A stretch of 64,000 nucleotides of DNA, taken from NCBI RefSeq assembly GCF_046159835.1, contig NZ_JBJXCY010000001.1, positions 868,001 to 932,000 of the forward strand, read 5' to 3'. This document shows, in pieces, positions 1 through 8,551 of this stretch (the first letter of the stretch is position 1; each line of letters begins with the position of its first letter). The DNA is from JACKJK01 sp046159835 (GTDB lineage: Bacteria; Pseudomonadota; Alphaproteobacteria; Rhizobiales; Tepidamorphaceae). The notes below the pieces were generated by a model, which saw only the letters and a list, made by a program, of their open reading frames with translations, did not search any database and was not told where the DNA came from. Position numbers and translations under genes: made by a program.

Positions 1-217
1 GCTTGTCGCTCGGCGTATTGTCACCTTTGTTGCCGAGCAGGAGCCAATCACCGTGGGCGACCGGGTGGGCCTCATCCGCTTCGGCAGCCGGGTGGATGTA
101 TTCCTGCCGCGCGGCACCCGTCCGCGTGTCGCCGTCGGCCAGCGCGCCGTGGCGGGCGAAACAGTCATGGCCTACCTGAACGAGACAGGCCCGGCGCACC
201 CGGTCCGCATCAGTTGA
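1..217 (+). CDS. psd: Phosphatidylserine decarboxylase, C-terminal part (partial)
   Basis: Only the last 71 codons are in the window; the frame enters at base 2 and stops with TGA at 215-217. The visible peptide contains GLIRFGSRVDVFLP, the self-cleavage region of short proteobacterial phosphatidylserine decarboxylases, in which the serine of FGS becomes the pyruvoyl group of the alpha chain. The enzyme converts phosphatidylserine to phosphatidylethanolamine at the inner membrane. pssA, the enzyme for the preceding step, begins 36 bases downstream on the same strand, so the two very likely form one phospholipid operon. The 5' part lies outside the window and cannot be assessed. Confidence 0.9.
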   Translation, partial: LVARRIVTFVAEQEPITVGDRVGLIRFGSRVDVFLPRGTRPRVAVGQRAVAGETVMAYLNETGPAHPVRIS

Positions 218-253
218 CGCTTTTCTAAGCCATGATGCGTATACTGCGCGCCC

Positions 254-1153
254 ATGACATTCCTGTTTCCGCCTTTCGAACCTGATCGCAAGAACGGTCG
301 CCGTCGGTTTTCCCGCCTGCGCCGCATTCCCGTCCGGCTGCTCGTGCCGAACATGGTCACGCTGCTGGCGCTCTGCGCCGGGCTCACCGCCATGCGGCTC
401 GCCATCGAGCACCGCTTCGAACTCGCCATTGCCGCGATCGCATTCGCAGCCGTCCTCGACATGCTGGATGGACGAATCGCGCGCCTGCTGAAGTCCACGT
501 CGCGCTTCGGTGCGGAGCTGGATTCGCTCGCCGACTTCGTCAATTTCGGCGTCGCGCCGGGCATTATTCTCTACGTGTTCGCGCTGGATGAACTGAAGTC
601 GCTCGGCTGGATCGCGGTGCTGATCCTCGCGCTTGCAACCGTGCTGCGCCTTGCCCGCTTCAATGTATCGCTCGATGCGCCCAACAAGCCCGCATGGGCG
701 CAGGGTTTCTTCGTCGGCGTGCCCGCGCCGGCCGGCGCCATGGTCGCGCTGCTGCCGATCTATCTCGAACTGATCGGCATTCCCCATTTCGACGGCACGG
801 CTGTCACCTCGTGCTTCTATATCATGGGCGTGGCGTTCCTGATGGTCTCGCGCCTGCCGACCTTCTCGCTCAAGAAGACTGGCGAGCGCGTGCGCCGCGA
901 CCTCGTCCTGCCGATCATGCTTGCGGTCGTGCTGTTCTTCGCGCTGCTGTTTTCATATCCGTGGACGACGCTCGCCGTCGCCTCCGCGATCTACCTCGCG
1001 ACCATCCCCATGGCGATCATCCGCTACCGCACGCTCGCGCGGCAGCATGGCGATCCGGGCAACGACCCAATCGACGAGACGCCCGCGCCCCCGCCTGAGC
1101 GCGAACCGATCGAGCTTGCCGAGGGCAAGCCCGATGAAAAGACCCCAGACTAG
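254..1153 (+). CDS. pssA: CDP-diacylglycerol--serine O-phosphatidyltransferase
   Basis: This 299-residue membrane protein makes phosphatidylserine from CDP-diacylglycerol and serine. The CDP-alcohol phosphatidyltransferase signature is complete: D72, G73, A76, R77, G86, D90 and D94 fit DGxxARx8Gx3Dx3D. Several hydrophobic segments follow (about 115-130, 145-165, 195-215, 220-255). The N-terminal 25 residues are basic and cytosolic, and the C-terminus is a Pro/Glu-rich hydrophilic tail of about 35 residues. Pairing with the upstream psd is the usual alphaproteobacterial arrangement and supports the serine-specific assignment over phosphatidylglycerophosphate or phosphatidylcholine synthases of the same fold. 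Confidence 0.95.
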   Translation: MTFLFPPFEPDRKNGRRRFSRLRRIPVRLLVPNMVTLLALCAGLTAMRLAIEHRFELAIAAIAFAAVLDMLDGRIARLLKSTSRFGAELDSLADFVNFGVAPGIILYVFALDELKSLGWIAVLILALATVLRLARFNVSLDAPNKPAWAQGFFVGVPAPAGAMVALLPIYLELIGIPHFDGTAVTSCFYIMGVAFLMVSRLPTFSLKKTGERVRRDLVLPIMLAVVLFFALLFSYPWTTLAVASAIYLATIPMAIIRYRTLARQHGDPGNDPIDETPAPPPEREPIELAEGKPDEKTPD

Positions 1154-1161
1154 GCACGTCC

Positions 1162-1878
1162 GTGCGACTGGCCGTCTGGAACATCGAGTGGGCAGCGGCA
1201 CGGTCACGTAGGCTCAAAGTTATCCGCGACACGCTTGCGGAGGCCGTTCCCGAAATCATCTGCCTTTGCGAGGGGCACGCGTCGGACTGGAACGCCGAAG
1301 GTCATCTGATCGAGGCGGCGGCCGACTACGGCTATCCGGTGAAGGCAGACCGCCGGAAGGTCATGCTCTGGTCCCGCAATCCTTGGCAATCCGTGGATGC
1401 GCGCGGTTCTGATGACCTGCCGCCGGGCAGGTTTGTCTCCGGCATCAGCGATACCACCATCGGCCCGATCCGCGTACTCGGACTTTGTGTGCCGTGGAGC
1501 CATGCTCATGTGTCCACCGGCACGCGCGACCGAAAACCGTGGAGCGATCACCTGGCTTATCTTTCGGGCCTTGAAGAGGTGCTCGCCTTTCTTGACGAAG
1601 ATTTGCCAACCGTCCTGCTCGGCGACTTCAACCAGCGCATACCTGCCGAAAGAACGCCGGTTGCAGCACGGGCCGCGCTCAACGATGCGATTGCACCGCG
1701 CTTCGAAATCGTGACAGGGGGCAGCATAGACGGGCTGGCTGACCAGCCGGTCTGTCATATCGCGACGGATGCGAAGCTGCACTGCGATGCAGTGACCGGC
1801 TTGTCCCGCCATGCCGGCGGCAAGCGCCTGAGCGACCACGACGGTCTCGTCGCGGAGCTCAGCGCTGCCGGAGCCTGA
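1162..1878 (+). CDS. Endonuclease/exonuclease/phosphatase (EEP) family protein
   Basis: A 238-residue protein starting with GTG 8 bases after pssA, so probably translated in the same operon. It shows the EEP fold landmarks: N7 and E9 in the opening VWNIEW strand, GDFN at 154-157, and the terminal SDHD at 224-227 that supplies the metal-bound catalytic histidine. No signal peptide is visible, so a cytosolic location is likely. The family includes DNA-repair nucleases, sphingomyelinases and inositol phosphatases, and the sequence alone does not choose a substrate. Placement beside lipid genes hints at phosphodiester chemistry, but this is inference. It ends 10 bases from the convergent RND gene. 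Confidence 0.8.
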   Translation: MRLAVWNIEWAAARSRRLKVIRDTLAEAVPEIICLCEGHASDWNAEGHLIEAAADYGYPVKADRRKVMLWSRNPWQSVDARGSDDLPPGRFVSGISDTTIGPIRVLGLCVPWSHAHVSTGTRDRKPWSDHLAYLSGLEEVLAFLDEDLPTVLLGDFNQRIPAERTPVAARAALNDAIAPRFEIVTGGSIDGLADQPVCHIATDAKLHCDAVTGLSRHAGGKRLSDHDGLVAELSAAGA

Positions 1879-1887
1879 GGCGTCCCG

Positions 1888-4800
1888 CTACTCGGCGGCG
1901 GCGGGAAGCTTGTCGTTGCCGCGGTCGCGGTCGTTGGCGGGGTTGCCCGGCGAACCGGCCTTCTCGGCCCGGCTGCCGCTCATGTCGGCACGGCGCTCGC
2001 CGAACCCGAACCACTGTCGCACGAACCCGACGAGACCTCTGATCTGCTGGCCGAACACGGTCGGTGCGGCGAGCATGGTCGGGATCACGATCAGCGTCAG
2101 CAGGGTCGAGAACCCGAGGCCGAAGATGATCGCCGTGGACAACTGAACCCACCAGGTGGACGTGATGCCGCCGACTTCCACTTCACGCGCGAAGAAGTTG
2201 ACCGTGACCTGCGTCGCCATCGGAATCAGGCCCATCATGGTCGTGAAGGTCGTCAGGAAGATCGGCCGCAGGCGCTGTGCCGCTGTCTGCAAGATGGCAT
2301 CGATCGGGTTGACGCCCAGTTCGCGGTGCATCCGGTTGTAGGTGTCCATCAAGACGATGGCGTTGTTCACGACGATGCCGGCAAGCGCGACGACGCCGGT
2401 GCCCGTCATGATGACAGAGAACCGCTGCCCGGTGACCAGCATGCCGATCAGCACGCCCGTGACGCCGAGGATGACGGTCATCAGCGTCAGGATCGTCTGG
2501 TAGAAACTGTTGAACTGCGTCACCAGGATCACGAACATCAGGAAGACGGCAGCCATCGCCGCCTTTCCGAGGAACGCCATGGATTCTTTCTGGTCCTCGT
2601 CGGCACCGCGGAAGCGGAACGCAACGCCGTTCTGCCACTCCTGGCCCTTCAGCCAAGCATCGACCTCATCGACCTTTTCCTGTGCGACGAGCCCTTCCTG
2701 AACATTGGCCTTCACCTGCATGGAGAAGGCGCCGTTCTGGCGGGTGATGGTCGTGACCTTCGGCTGCGCCTCGCGCGTCACGAAGTTCGACAGCGGCACG
2801 AGACCGCGCTCGGTCTGCACGCGCAGTCCGTCCATCTGCTCGAGCGAGCGCTCGTCCTCGGGCAGCCGCACGCGAATGTCGATTTCGTCGTCGCTGTCGT
2901 CCGGGCGGTAGGTGCCGACAAGCACGCCGTCGGTGACCAACTGGATGATGACGCCGATGGCCGTGATGTCCGCACCGAAACGCGCGGCCTGTTCTCGGTC
3001 AACGTTCAGGCGCCACTCGATGCCGGGCAGGGGACGGGAATCCTCGATGTCCCGTAGCCCTTCCATGCCGGTCTTGAAGTGGTCGGAGATGCGCGCCGTG
3101 GCCGCCAAAACCTTGTCGTAGCTCTGGGCGGTGACTTCCAGCCGGATATCCTTGCCGGTCGGCGGGCCGCCTTCGATCTTGCGGATTTCCACGCGCATGC
3201 CCGGCATGTCGGCGGTGCGGGCGCGAATGTCATCGAAGATCTCGCTGGCCATGCGGCGGCAGCAATAATCGTTGAGCTCGATGGTGACCTGACCGACGGA
3301 ATCGACCGGCTTGTCCTCGGACTCGCCAAGCTTTGGCTGCCCGGCGGGCGCGGTGCCCGCAACGGTGATGGCGTGCTTGACGCCAGGCACCTGGACGACC
3401 TCGTTCTCGACGCGCACGACGATGTCGCGCATTTCCTGCGGCGACAGGTTGCCGCGTGCCGACACCATCACGACGGCGCGTTCCGGCTCTTCTTCCACGA
3501 AGAACTCGACACCGTTGTTGTACTGCCCGAACAGGTAGAAGACGGCGACAGTCGTGCCGAGCGCGAGCACGATCACCAGCGCCGGCCACCGGATTATATG
3601 GGCGAGCGAGCGCACGTAGACACCGGTAATGCCGGGAACCTTGGCGTAGTTGGTCTGCGAATTGCCGGCCAGCAGCTTGGCACGCTTCTGCGCTTCCAGG
3701 TCGGCTTCGCTCGGTCCGTGATCGGGGCGGCCGATCAGCCGCCTGTAGGTGTTGTGCGACGCCATGATGGCACCGGCCATCAGCCCGCCGGTGACCGGCA
3801 GGAAGACCATGGCCGTCACGATGGAGGCGGCCAGGACCACGATCACCATGAGGGGCAGGTAGCTCATGAACTCGCCGGCAACGCCCGGCCACAGCAGCAT
3901 CGGGATGAAGGCGGCAAGCGTCGTGGCGGTGGACGAGAAGACCGGCCAGAACATGCGCTGGGCGGCGCGGATATAGGCCTCGCGGGGGTCTACGCCTTCC
4001 GCCATTTTCCGCTCGGCATATTCCACGATGACGATCGCGCCGTCGACGAGCATGCCGGTCGTCAGCACCAGCCCGAACAGCACCATGATGTTCACGGTCA
4101 TGCCGGCGAGGTTGATGATGAGGAAGCCGAGCAGGAACGAGGTCGGGATCGCGAAGCCGACGAGGAGCGCCGAACGCGCGCCCAGCGCGGCGACGACGAC
4201 GATCATCACCAGGCAGATGGCCGTGATGATCGACGACTGCAGCGAGCTGAGAACCTCGAAGATGTGGCTGGATTCATCCAGCGCGAAATCGACGTTGATG
4301 GCGTCCGGCCATTCCGCCGTCGCCTCCTTCACCATGTCGCGCACGGCGGCGTTGTTCTCGACGATGTTGGTGCCGAGGCGCTTCTTCACCTCCAGCGAGA
4401 TCGAGGGCTTGCCGTCGAAGCGTGAATAGGTGGAGGCATCCTTGAAGGTGCGGCGGATCTCGGCCACGTCGCCAAGCGTTACCAGCGCGTCGCCGTTCTG
4501 GCTGATCGGGATCGAATAGATGTCGCTGGTCGTCTCGAACAGCCCCGGCACCTTCACGTTGAAGCTGCCCTGTCCGGTCTCGATGGAGCCGGCGGCGACC
4601 ATGCGGTTGTTGTTGGTGACGGCGTTGTAGAGCTGCTGCTGGGAGATGTTGTAGCTCTCCAGCTTGGTCTGATCGACGATCACCTCGACAAGCTCGTCGC
4701 GCTGGCCCGAGAGGGTCGCTTCCAGCACCGTCGAAATGCTCTCGATCCGGTCCTGCAGGTTCTTGGCGTACTGGTAGAGCGTACGCTCCGGCACGTTGCC

Positions 4801-5298
4801 CGACAGGTTCACGACGATGGTGGGGATCAACGAGAAGTTCGTCTCGATGACCTGCGGTTCTTCCGCATCGGCGGGAAGTTCCGCCTGCGCCTGGTCCACC
4901 TTCTCGCGAACGTCGAGAAGAGCCTGGTCCTTGTCGAAGGAAATGTCGAATTCCAGCACGATGCCGGCATGGCCTTCACTGGCGATGCCGGTGATTTCCT
5001 TCAGGCCGTCCAGCCCGCGTAGTTCCGTTTCCATCGGCCGGATCAGCAGGCGCTCGGCGTCTTCCGGCGAGATGCCCTGCTGGGCGATGGAGACATAGAA
5101 CACCGGAACGTCGATGTCCGGGTTGGCTTCCTTCGGGATCGTGACGTAGCTGAGGATGCCGCCGATCAGCATCGCGATCATCACCGTCACCACGGCGCGC
5201 GGATGCGACAGGATGGTGCCGATCGGCCCCATCTTCGGCTTGGCGTTGACGTCCTGACTGTCGTCGTCAGGGTCGAGAATTTCGTCGTTGAAGGACAT
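1888..5298 (-). CDS. RND efflux transporter inner-membrane permease
   Basis: A 1136-residue AcrB/HAE1-like permease, somewhat longer than the usual 1020-1050 because of an extended cytosolic N-terminus (about 25 residues) and a polar C-terminal tail of about 45 residues. The first membrane helix is about 33-52, followed by a large periplasmic loop. The TM4 proton-relay motif reads MLVDGAIVIVE, with D419 and E426 present but glycine at 420 where AcrB has a second aspartate. It would exchange protons for lipophilic substrates together with the adaptor encoded just upstream, whose stop overlaps this start by 1 base. No outer-membrane factor gene is adjacent, so a TolC-type channel must be shared. 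Substrate unknown. Confidence 0.93.
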   Translation of the reverse strand: MSFNDEILDPDDDSQDVNAKPKMGPIGTILSHPRAVVTVMIAMLIGGILSYVTIPKEANPDIDVPVFYVSIAQQGISPEDAERLLIRPMETELRGLDGLKEITGIASEGHAGIVLEFDISFDKDQALLDVREKVDQAQAELPADAEEPQVIETNFSLIPTIVVNLSGNVPERTLYQYAKNLQDRIESISTVLEATLSGQRDELVEVIVDQTKLESYNISQQQLYNAVTNNNRMVAAGSIETGQGSFNVKVPGLFETTSDIYSIPISQNGDALVTLGDVAEIRRTFKDASTYSRFDGKPSISLEVKKRLGTNIVENNAAVRDMVKEATAEWPDAINVDFALDESSHIFEVLSSLQSSIITAICLVMIVVVAALGARSALLVGFAIPTSFLLGFLIINLAGMTVNIMVLFGLVLTTGMLVDGAIVIVEYAERKMAEGVDPREAYIRAAQRMFWPVFSSTATTLAAFIPMLLWPGVAGEFMSYLPLMVIVVLAASIVTAMVFLPVTGGLMAGAIMASHNTYRRLIGRPDHGPSEADLEAQKRAKLLAGNSQTNYAKVPGITGVYVRSLAHIIRWPALVIVLALGTTVAVFYLFGQYNNGVEFFVEEEPERAVVMVSARGNLSPQEMRDIVVRVENEVVQVPGVKHAITVAGTAPAGQPKLGESEDKPVDSVGQVTIELNDYCCRRMASEIFDDIRARTADMPGMRVEIRKIEGGPPTGKDIRLEVTAQSYDKVLAATARISDHFKTGMEGLRDIEDSRPLPGIEWRLNVDREQAARFGADITAIGVIIQLVTDGVLVGTYRPDDSDDEIDIRVRLPEDERSLEQMDGLRVQTERGLVPLSNFVTREAQPKVTTITRQNGAFSMQVKANVQEGLVAQEKVDEVDAWLKGQEWQNGVAFRFRGADEDQKESMAFLGKAAMAAVFLMFVILVTQFNSFYQTILTLMTVILGVTGVLIGMLVTGQRFSVIMTGTGVVALAGIVVNNAIVLMDTYNRMHRELGVNPIDAILQTAAQRLRPIFLTTFTTMMGLIPMATQVTVNFFAREVEVGGITSTWWVQLSTAIIFGLGFSTLLTLIVIPTMLAAPTVFGQQIRGLVGFVRQWFGFGERRADMSGSRAEKAGSPGNPANDRDRGNDKLPAAAE

Positions 5299-6389
5299 TA
5301 CTCACCGGCCTCCGCCGTCACGATGACAGGCTCCACCTTGGCGCCGTCCACCACGTATTCCTGGCCCTGGACAATCAGGTCGATGTTGTCGGGCAGGCCG
5401 CCGACCCACACGCCGCCTTCTTCGTCGGCAAGGATCGTCGCGGAATGAAACTTGACCACCTGGTCATCGCCCACCGTGCGCACGCCGATATCGCCGCTGT
5501 CGCGTAGCACCAGCGCCGAACCCGGAAGCAGGTGCGCCTTCTGGGTTGGGAGGGGGACTTCGATTTCCGCCGTCACGCCGTCGCGCAGGCCGCCCTGGCC
5601 GTTGTCGAGCGTGACCTCGATGCGGAAGGTGCGTGTGGCGGGATCGGAGGCCGCCGAGATGTATGTCAGCTTGCCATTGAACTCGCCGCCCGTGACGGGG
5701 CGAACGGTTGCGTCGATGCCAAGGCGCACGCCGGCAAGCTCGCGTTCGGAAACCTGTGCGAAGGCCAGCATCGGGTCGATGCTGACGATCCCGGCACACA
5801 CGTCACCGGCACGCAGCAGCGAGCCGCGACGAACCTCCAGCGTCTCCACGATGCCGTCGATCGGGGCATGGATCGCGGTGCGCGCCATGTCCCACTTCAC
5901 GGCTTCCACGGAGGCGAGCGCCGCGTCGCGCTGGGCCTTCAGCGTGCGAACCCGCGTCTTTGGCGTGTAGCCCTTCTTCGCAAGCTCCAATGCGCCGGAA
6001 TAGTCTTCTTCGGCCTGCACGAGCTGGGCTTCGGCCTGCGCCAGCTGGGCTTCGCGCGTGCGCGTGTCGAGCCGGCACAGCAGGTCGCCGCGTGAGACGT
6101 CCTGGCCCTTGGAAACGGCCAGTTCCTCAATGGTGCCCTCGGTTTCTGCGCGCACATCGACACGGTCCTCCGCCTGCGTGCGCCCGCGCAGCAGGAGCGA
6201 GGACTGGCGCTCGCGCGCCTCCATCTTGCGAACGGATACGCGTTGCAACGTGTCGCCGGTGTCGGTTTCGGCCTGCTCGGCGATGGAGGGCTTGGTGTCT
6301 TCCTGGCCGCCCACGACAATGCTGCCGGAGTAGATCCAGGCACCGAGACCGATGACGATGGCAAGCGCCAGAAGGTAGGATTTGTTCAT
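5298..6389 (-). CDS. RND efflux periplasmic adaptor (HlyD/MFP family)
   Basis: A 363-residue membrane-fusion protein with an N-terminal hydrophobic anchor (residues 5-22). It has a barrel-sandwich half motif near 80-105, an alpha-helical hairpin rich in Ala/Gln/Glu (about 112-150), the second lipoyl-like half (about 165-195) and a beta-barrel region containing ATRTFRIEV. It would bridge the RND permease to an outer-membrane channel. It lies between the PadR regulator (12 bases upstream) and the permease (1-base overlap), which defines a three-gene operon transcribed leftward. Confidence 0.93.
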   Translation of the reverse strand: MNKSYLLALAIVIGLGAWIYSGSIVVGGQEDTKPSIAEQAETDTGDTLQRVSVRKMEARERQSSLLLRGRTQAEDRVDVRAETEGTIEELAVSKGQDVSRGDLLCRLDTRTREAQLAQAEAQLVQAEEDYSGALELAKKGYTPKTRVRTLKAQRDAALASVEAVKWDMARTAIHAPIDGIVETLEVRRGSLLRAGDVCAGIVSIDPMLAFAQVSERELAGVRLGIDATVRPVTGGEFNGKLTYISAASDPATRTFRIEVTLDNGQGGLRDGVTAEIEVPLPTQKAHLLPGSALVLRDSGDIGVRTVGDDQVVKFHSATILADEEGGVWVGGLPDNIDLIVQGQEYVVDGAKVEPVIVTAEAGE

Positions 6390-6401
6390 GGACCCGGGTC
6401 C

Positions 6402-6944
6402 CTATTCCGCTGCCAGCTGCGTGCTGGCGCGCCCCAGCGCGACGAGTTCATCGCGGGTGGCTTTCAGGTAATCGTGCTTGGCACGGTGCATGTGCGTGGC
6501 CATCTTCAGGACCCACTTGCTCGACGGGTGGTCACACTCGTCCCGCTTCGTGGCGAAATCCTGAGCGAGCGCGTCGATCTCGGCGATGCGCGTGTCGATG
6601 ACCTCGGCCAGCCGGTCCTGCGGCAGGTGCTCGGCGCACAGCGCGAGAAGCAGGAATTCCGACTTCATCTTGTCGGGCGCAACCGGCTGCATGAGCTGAT
6701 GCACCAGCGCCTCGCGGCCTTTGTCGGTGATGGCGTAGACGTTGCGGGAGGGGCGGCTTTCCTGGACCTCGACGCGGCGCGTCACCAGTCCTTCGGATTC
6801 CAGCCGGTCAAGCGCGGGGTAGATCGCACCGAAGCTGGCATCGACGAAATGGCTGAAATTACCTTCCGTGGAGGCCTTGCGGATGTCGTATCCGGAAGCC
6901 TCTCCGAAGGAGAGAAACGCCAGGCAAAGCGTACTTACATTCAT
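6402..6944 (-). CDS. PadR-family transcriptional regulator
   Basis: A 180-residue regulator with the PadR winged helix at the N-terminus (LSFGEASGYDIRKA, then FGAIYPALDRLESEGLV as recognition helix, then the wing) and a C-terminal helical dimerisation arm. I place the start at the ATG of MNVSTLCLAF because PadR homology begins there; the frame stays open upstream to 7361, but that extension looks like non-coding promoter DNA and overlaps the dyads. It is the first gene of the efflux operon, so it probably represses its own operon and is released by an efflux substrate, as known for PadR and LmrR. Confidence 0.9.
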   Translation of the reverse strand: MNVSTLCLAFLSFGEASGYDIRKASTEGNFSHFVDASFGAIYPALDRLESEGLVTRRVEVQESRPSRNVYAITDKGREALVHQLMQPVAPDKMKSEFLLLALCAEHLPQDRLAEVIDTRIAEIDALAQDFATKRDECDHPSSKWVLKMATHMHRAKHDYLKATRDELVALGRASTQLAAE

Positions 6945-7070
6945 GGATCGGCTGTCTTTCGCCCGTTCAATGTGTCCGGGCACCGCGCGGCTGCAGGACT
7001 GGCGGCCGGATGCCCTCCGGCCCACACCGGACCGGTCGTTGCGGCGCACCATGCCGCTACGATAACCGCG

Positions 7071-7120
7071 CATATAGCTATCCGATATATGCTGGTCAAG
7101 CATATGACAAAATGTCATAT
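7071..7120 (-). promoter_or_regulatory. Promoter with two overlapping dyads for the padR-RND operon
   Basis: On the minus strand a -35 TTGACC (7094-7099) and a -10 TATATG (7071-7076) are separated by exactly 17 bases. A perfect 7-bp inverted repeat ATATGCT-N5-AGCATAT (7087-7105) is centred on the -35 box. It overlaps a perfect 8-bp repeat ATATGACA-AAA-TGTCATAT (7102-7120) centred 15 bases upstream. These look like tandem repressor sites for PadR. The predicted leader to the padR ATG is about 120 bases. Confidence 0.65.
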
Positions 7121-7204
7121 CCACCACCTGTCGCCCACCGGCACGTTTCGGGCTAGAATTTAGCGATGCTGCGTCGCAAAACGAGCGGAAAGGGTGAAAG
7201 ATTG

Positions 7205-7546
7205 ATGCGAATTCTGCCGCGAATCTTTCTGAATGATCCTTTATTCCGACTCTTAACTGTAAATTGCGGCATCGGCACAGTCGTTGCCGCAATGATCGTG
7301 ACCCTGCTGCTTGTCGCCGATGTGCACGGGATCGGTTCGCTTGTGTTGAATACCCAGTCACCCGTGGTGGCTGTTGCGTTGCTCTTCGGCGGCTTCTTCA
7401 TCACTTTCACCAGCGCGGACATGGGCTGGGCGATCATGCGGCTCGGCACGGTCGAGCGAGAGGCCGGTGGTGGTGGACACGCTGCAAGGGCAGGGCTGGT
7501 GCCATTGCCGGTGACAGTTCCGGTTCAGGCGCGACGGCAGCGCTGA
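7205..7546 (+). CDS. Small two-helix membrane protein, function unknown
   Basis: A 113-residue protein starting at ATG 7205, preceded by a good purine-rich site (AAAGGGTGAAAG). The frame is open from 7166 but the upstream 13 codons lack a better start. Two hydrophobic segments are clear (about 18-40 and 52-75), the second being FGGFFITFTSADMGWAIM, with a basic C-terminal tail. I do not recognise a family with certainty. It is divergent from the efflux operon and separated from the convergent cytochrome c gene by an intrinsic terminator, so it is probably monocistronic. Confidence 0.6.
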   Translation: MRILPRIFLNDPLFRLLTVNCGIGTVVAAMIVTLLLVADVHGIGSLVLNTQSPVVAVALLFGGFFITFTSADMGWAIMRLGTVEREAGGGGHAARAGLVPLPVTVPVQARRQR

Positions 7547-7592
7547 GCGCTCGGGATAGGTCGGGACACGCGAAAAGCGCCCTGAAACGCGA

Positions 7593-7618
7593 AAAGCCCG
7601 GCTCGGTCGCCGGGCTTT
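7593..7618. terminator. Bidirectional intrinsic terminator
   Basis: A perfect 10-bp stem AAAGCCCGGC / GCCGGGCTTT with a 6-base loop lies between two convergent genes (ends at 7546 and 7655). T-runs flank the stem on both strands, so it can end transcription from either side. Confidence 0.85.
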
Positions 7619-7654
7619 CCTGGAATTCTCGGTGCGCGTGAGCGCCGTTCGGGC

Positions 7655-8056
7655 TTACTCCGACATTGACTTCAGGTAGGCGATGACGTCGTTGCGGTCC
7701 GATTCCTTCTTCAGCTTCAGCGACATCTTGGACTTGCCGTCGACGAAATCCTTCGGATCGTAGAGGTAGGCGAACAGGTGCTCTTCCGTCCAGGCGCCGA
7801 GTTCCTCGCCCTTCGTCTTGATATCGTCGCCGTACTTGTAATCCTCGACGCTGGCAATCTGGCGCCCGACAATGCCGTTGAGCTGCGGGCCGACCTTGTT
7901 CTTCGCACCCTCGCCAACTTCGTGGCAGGCCTTGCACTTGCGGAAAACCTTCTCGCCCTTGGCGGCATCACCCTCGGCATAGGTGCCCATGTCGGCGGCG
8001 TGGGCGAACGAGGTGGCCGCGAACAGGGCGGCGGCGGCAATCATGGTGCGTTTCAT
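7655..8056 (-). CDS. Class I c-type cytochrome (periplasmic)
   Basis: A 133-residue precursor with a signal peptide cleaved after about residue 20 (SFAHA). The haem site is CKACH (C41, C44, H45). The distal ligand is probably the methionine in SKMSLKLK near the C-terminus, as in cytochrome c2/c550. The ATG at 8056 is chosen because the signal peptide starts there; the frame is open further upstream without such features. Lying 93 bases from soxR and close to the sox locus, it may accept electrons from sulfur oxidation, although it could serve general respiration. Confidence 0.9.
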   Translation of the reverse strand: MKRTMIAAAALFAATSFAHAADMGTYAEGDAAKGEKVFRKCKACHEVGEGAKNKVGPQLNGIVGRQIASVEDYKYGDDIKTKGEELGAWTEEHLFAYLYDPKDFVDGKSKMSLKLKKESDRNDVIAYLKSMSE

Positions 8057-8149
8057 GGCTGTTTCCTCTGACGTCACGATTTTTCGTTGGGGGATTTTAG
8101 GGCGTTGCACACCCTGTGAAACAATGAGGCAGATCGTCACGCCCGCATG

Positions 8150-8509
8150 TCAGGCCTTGTCGTCGCGGGCGCAGAACACTTCATAGAGCACGCCGATCAT
8201 CTTGGCGGCTTCTGGGCTTGCGAGCCGGTAATAGACCGATTTTCCGTCGCGCCGGGTTGCGACGAGACCTTCCGAACGCAGCCGTGCAAGCTGCTGGGAA
8301 ACCGTGGGCTGGCGCAGCGACAGGAACGATTCCATCTCGCCGACAGATTTCTCGCCCTGGCTGAGGAAGCACAGGATCATCAGCCGGGTCTCATGGCTCA
8401 GCGTTCGCAGGAAGTCGGCAGCGCGCGCGGCGTTGTCGAACAGGACGTCGAAGTCGTCTTCGCTCAGCTGTTTTGTCGCGGTTGTGTTCGCGTTCTGGAG
8501 TTCAGTCAT
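8150..8509 (-). CDS. soxR: SoxR: ArsR-family, persulfide-sensor-type repressor of sox genes
   Basis: A 119-residue ArsR/SmtB winged-helix protein (recognition helix around QPTVSQQLARLRSEGLV, wing RRDGKSVYYRL). It carries exactly two cysteines useful for sensing, C47 (LMILCFL) and C113 (EVFCARD). Their spacing of 66 residues equals that of the persulfide-sensing pair in SqrR (C41/C107) and BigR, so reactive sulfur probably induces it. In Paracoccus-type loci SoxR represses from the soxS-soxV and upstream-of-soxX regions, and both are present here with related half-sites. It follows soxS by 42 bases on the minus strand. Confidence 0.9.
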   Translation of the reverse strand: MTELQNANTTATKQLSEDDFDVLFDNAARAADFLRTLSHETRLMILCFLSQGEKSVGEMESFLSLRQPTVSQQLARLRSEGLVATRRDGKSVYYRLASPEAAKMIGVLYEVFCARDDKA

Positions 8510-8551
8510 CCGGTTCTTTGTCCCAGTCGTCTTGTAGGCGGAAAGGAAGGC

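Noticed and set aside
6945..7361. N-terminal extension of the PadR protein to 7361
   Set aside because: The extra residues are basic, lack PadR homology and cover a strong promoter and operator dyads.
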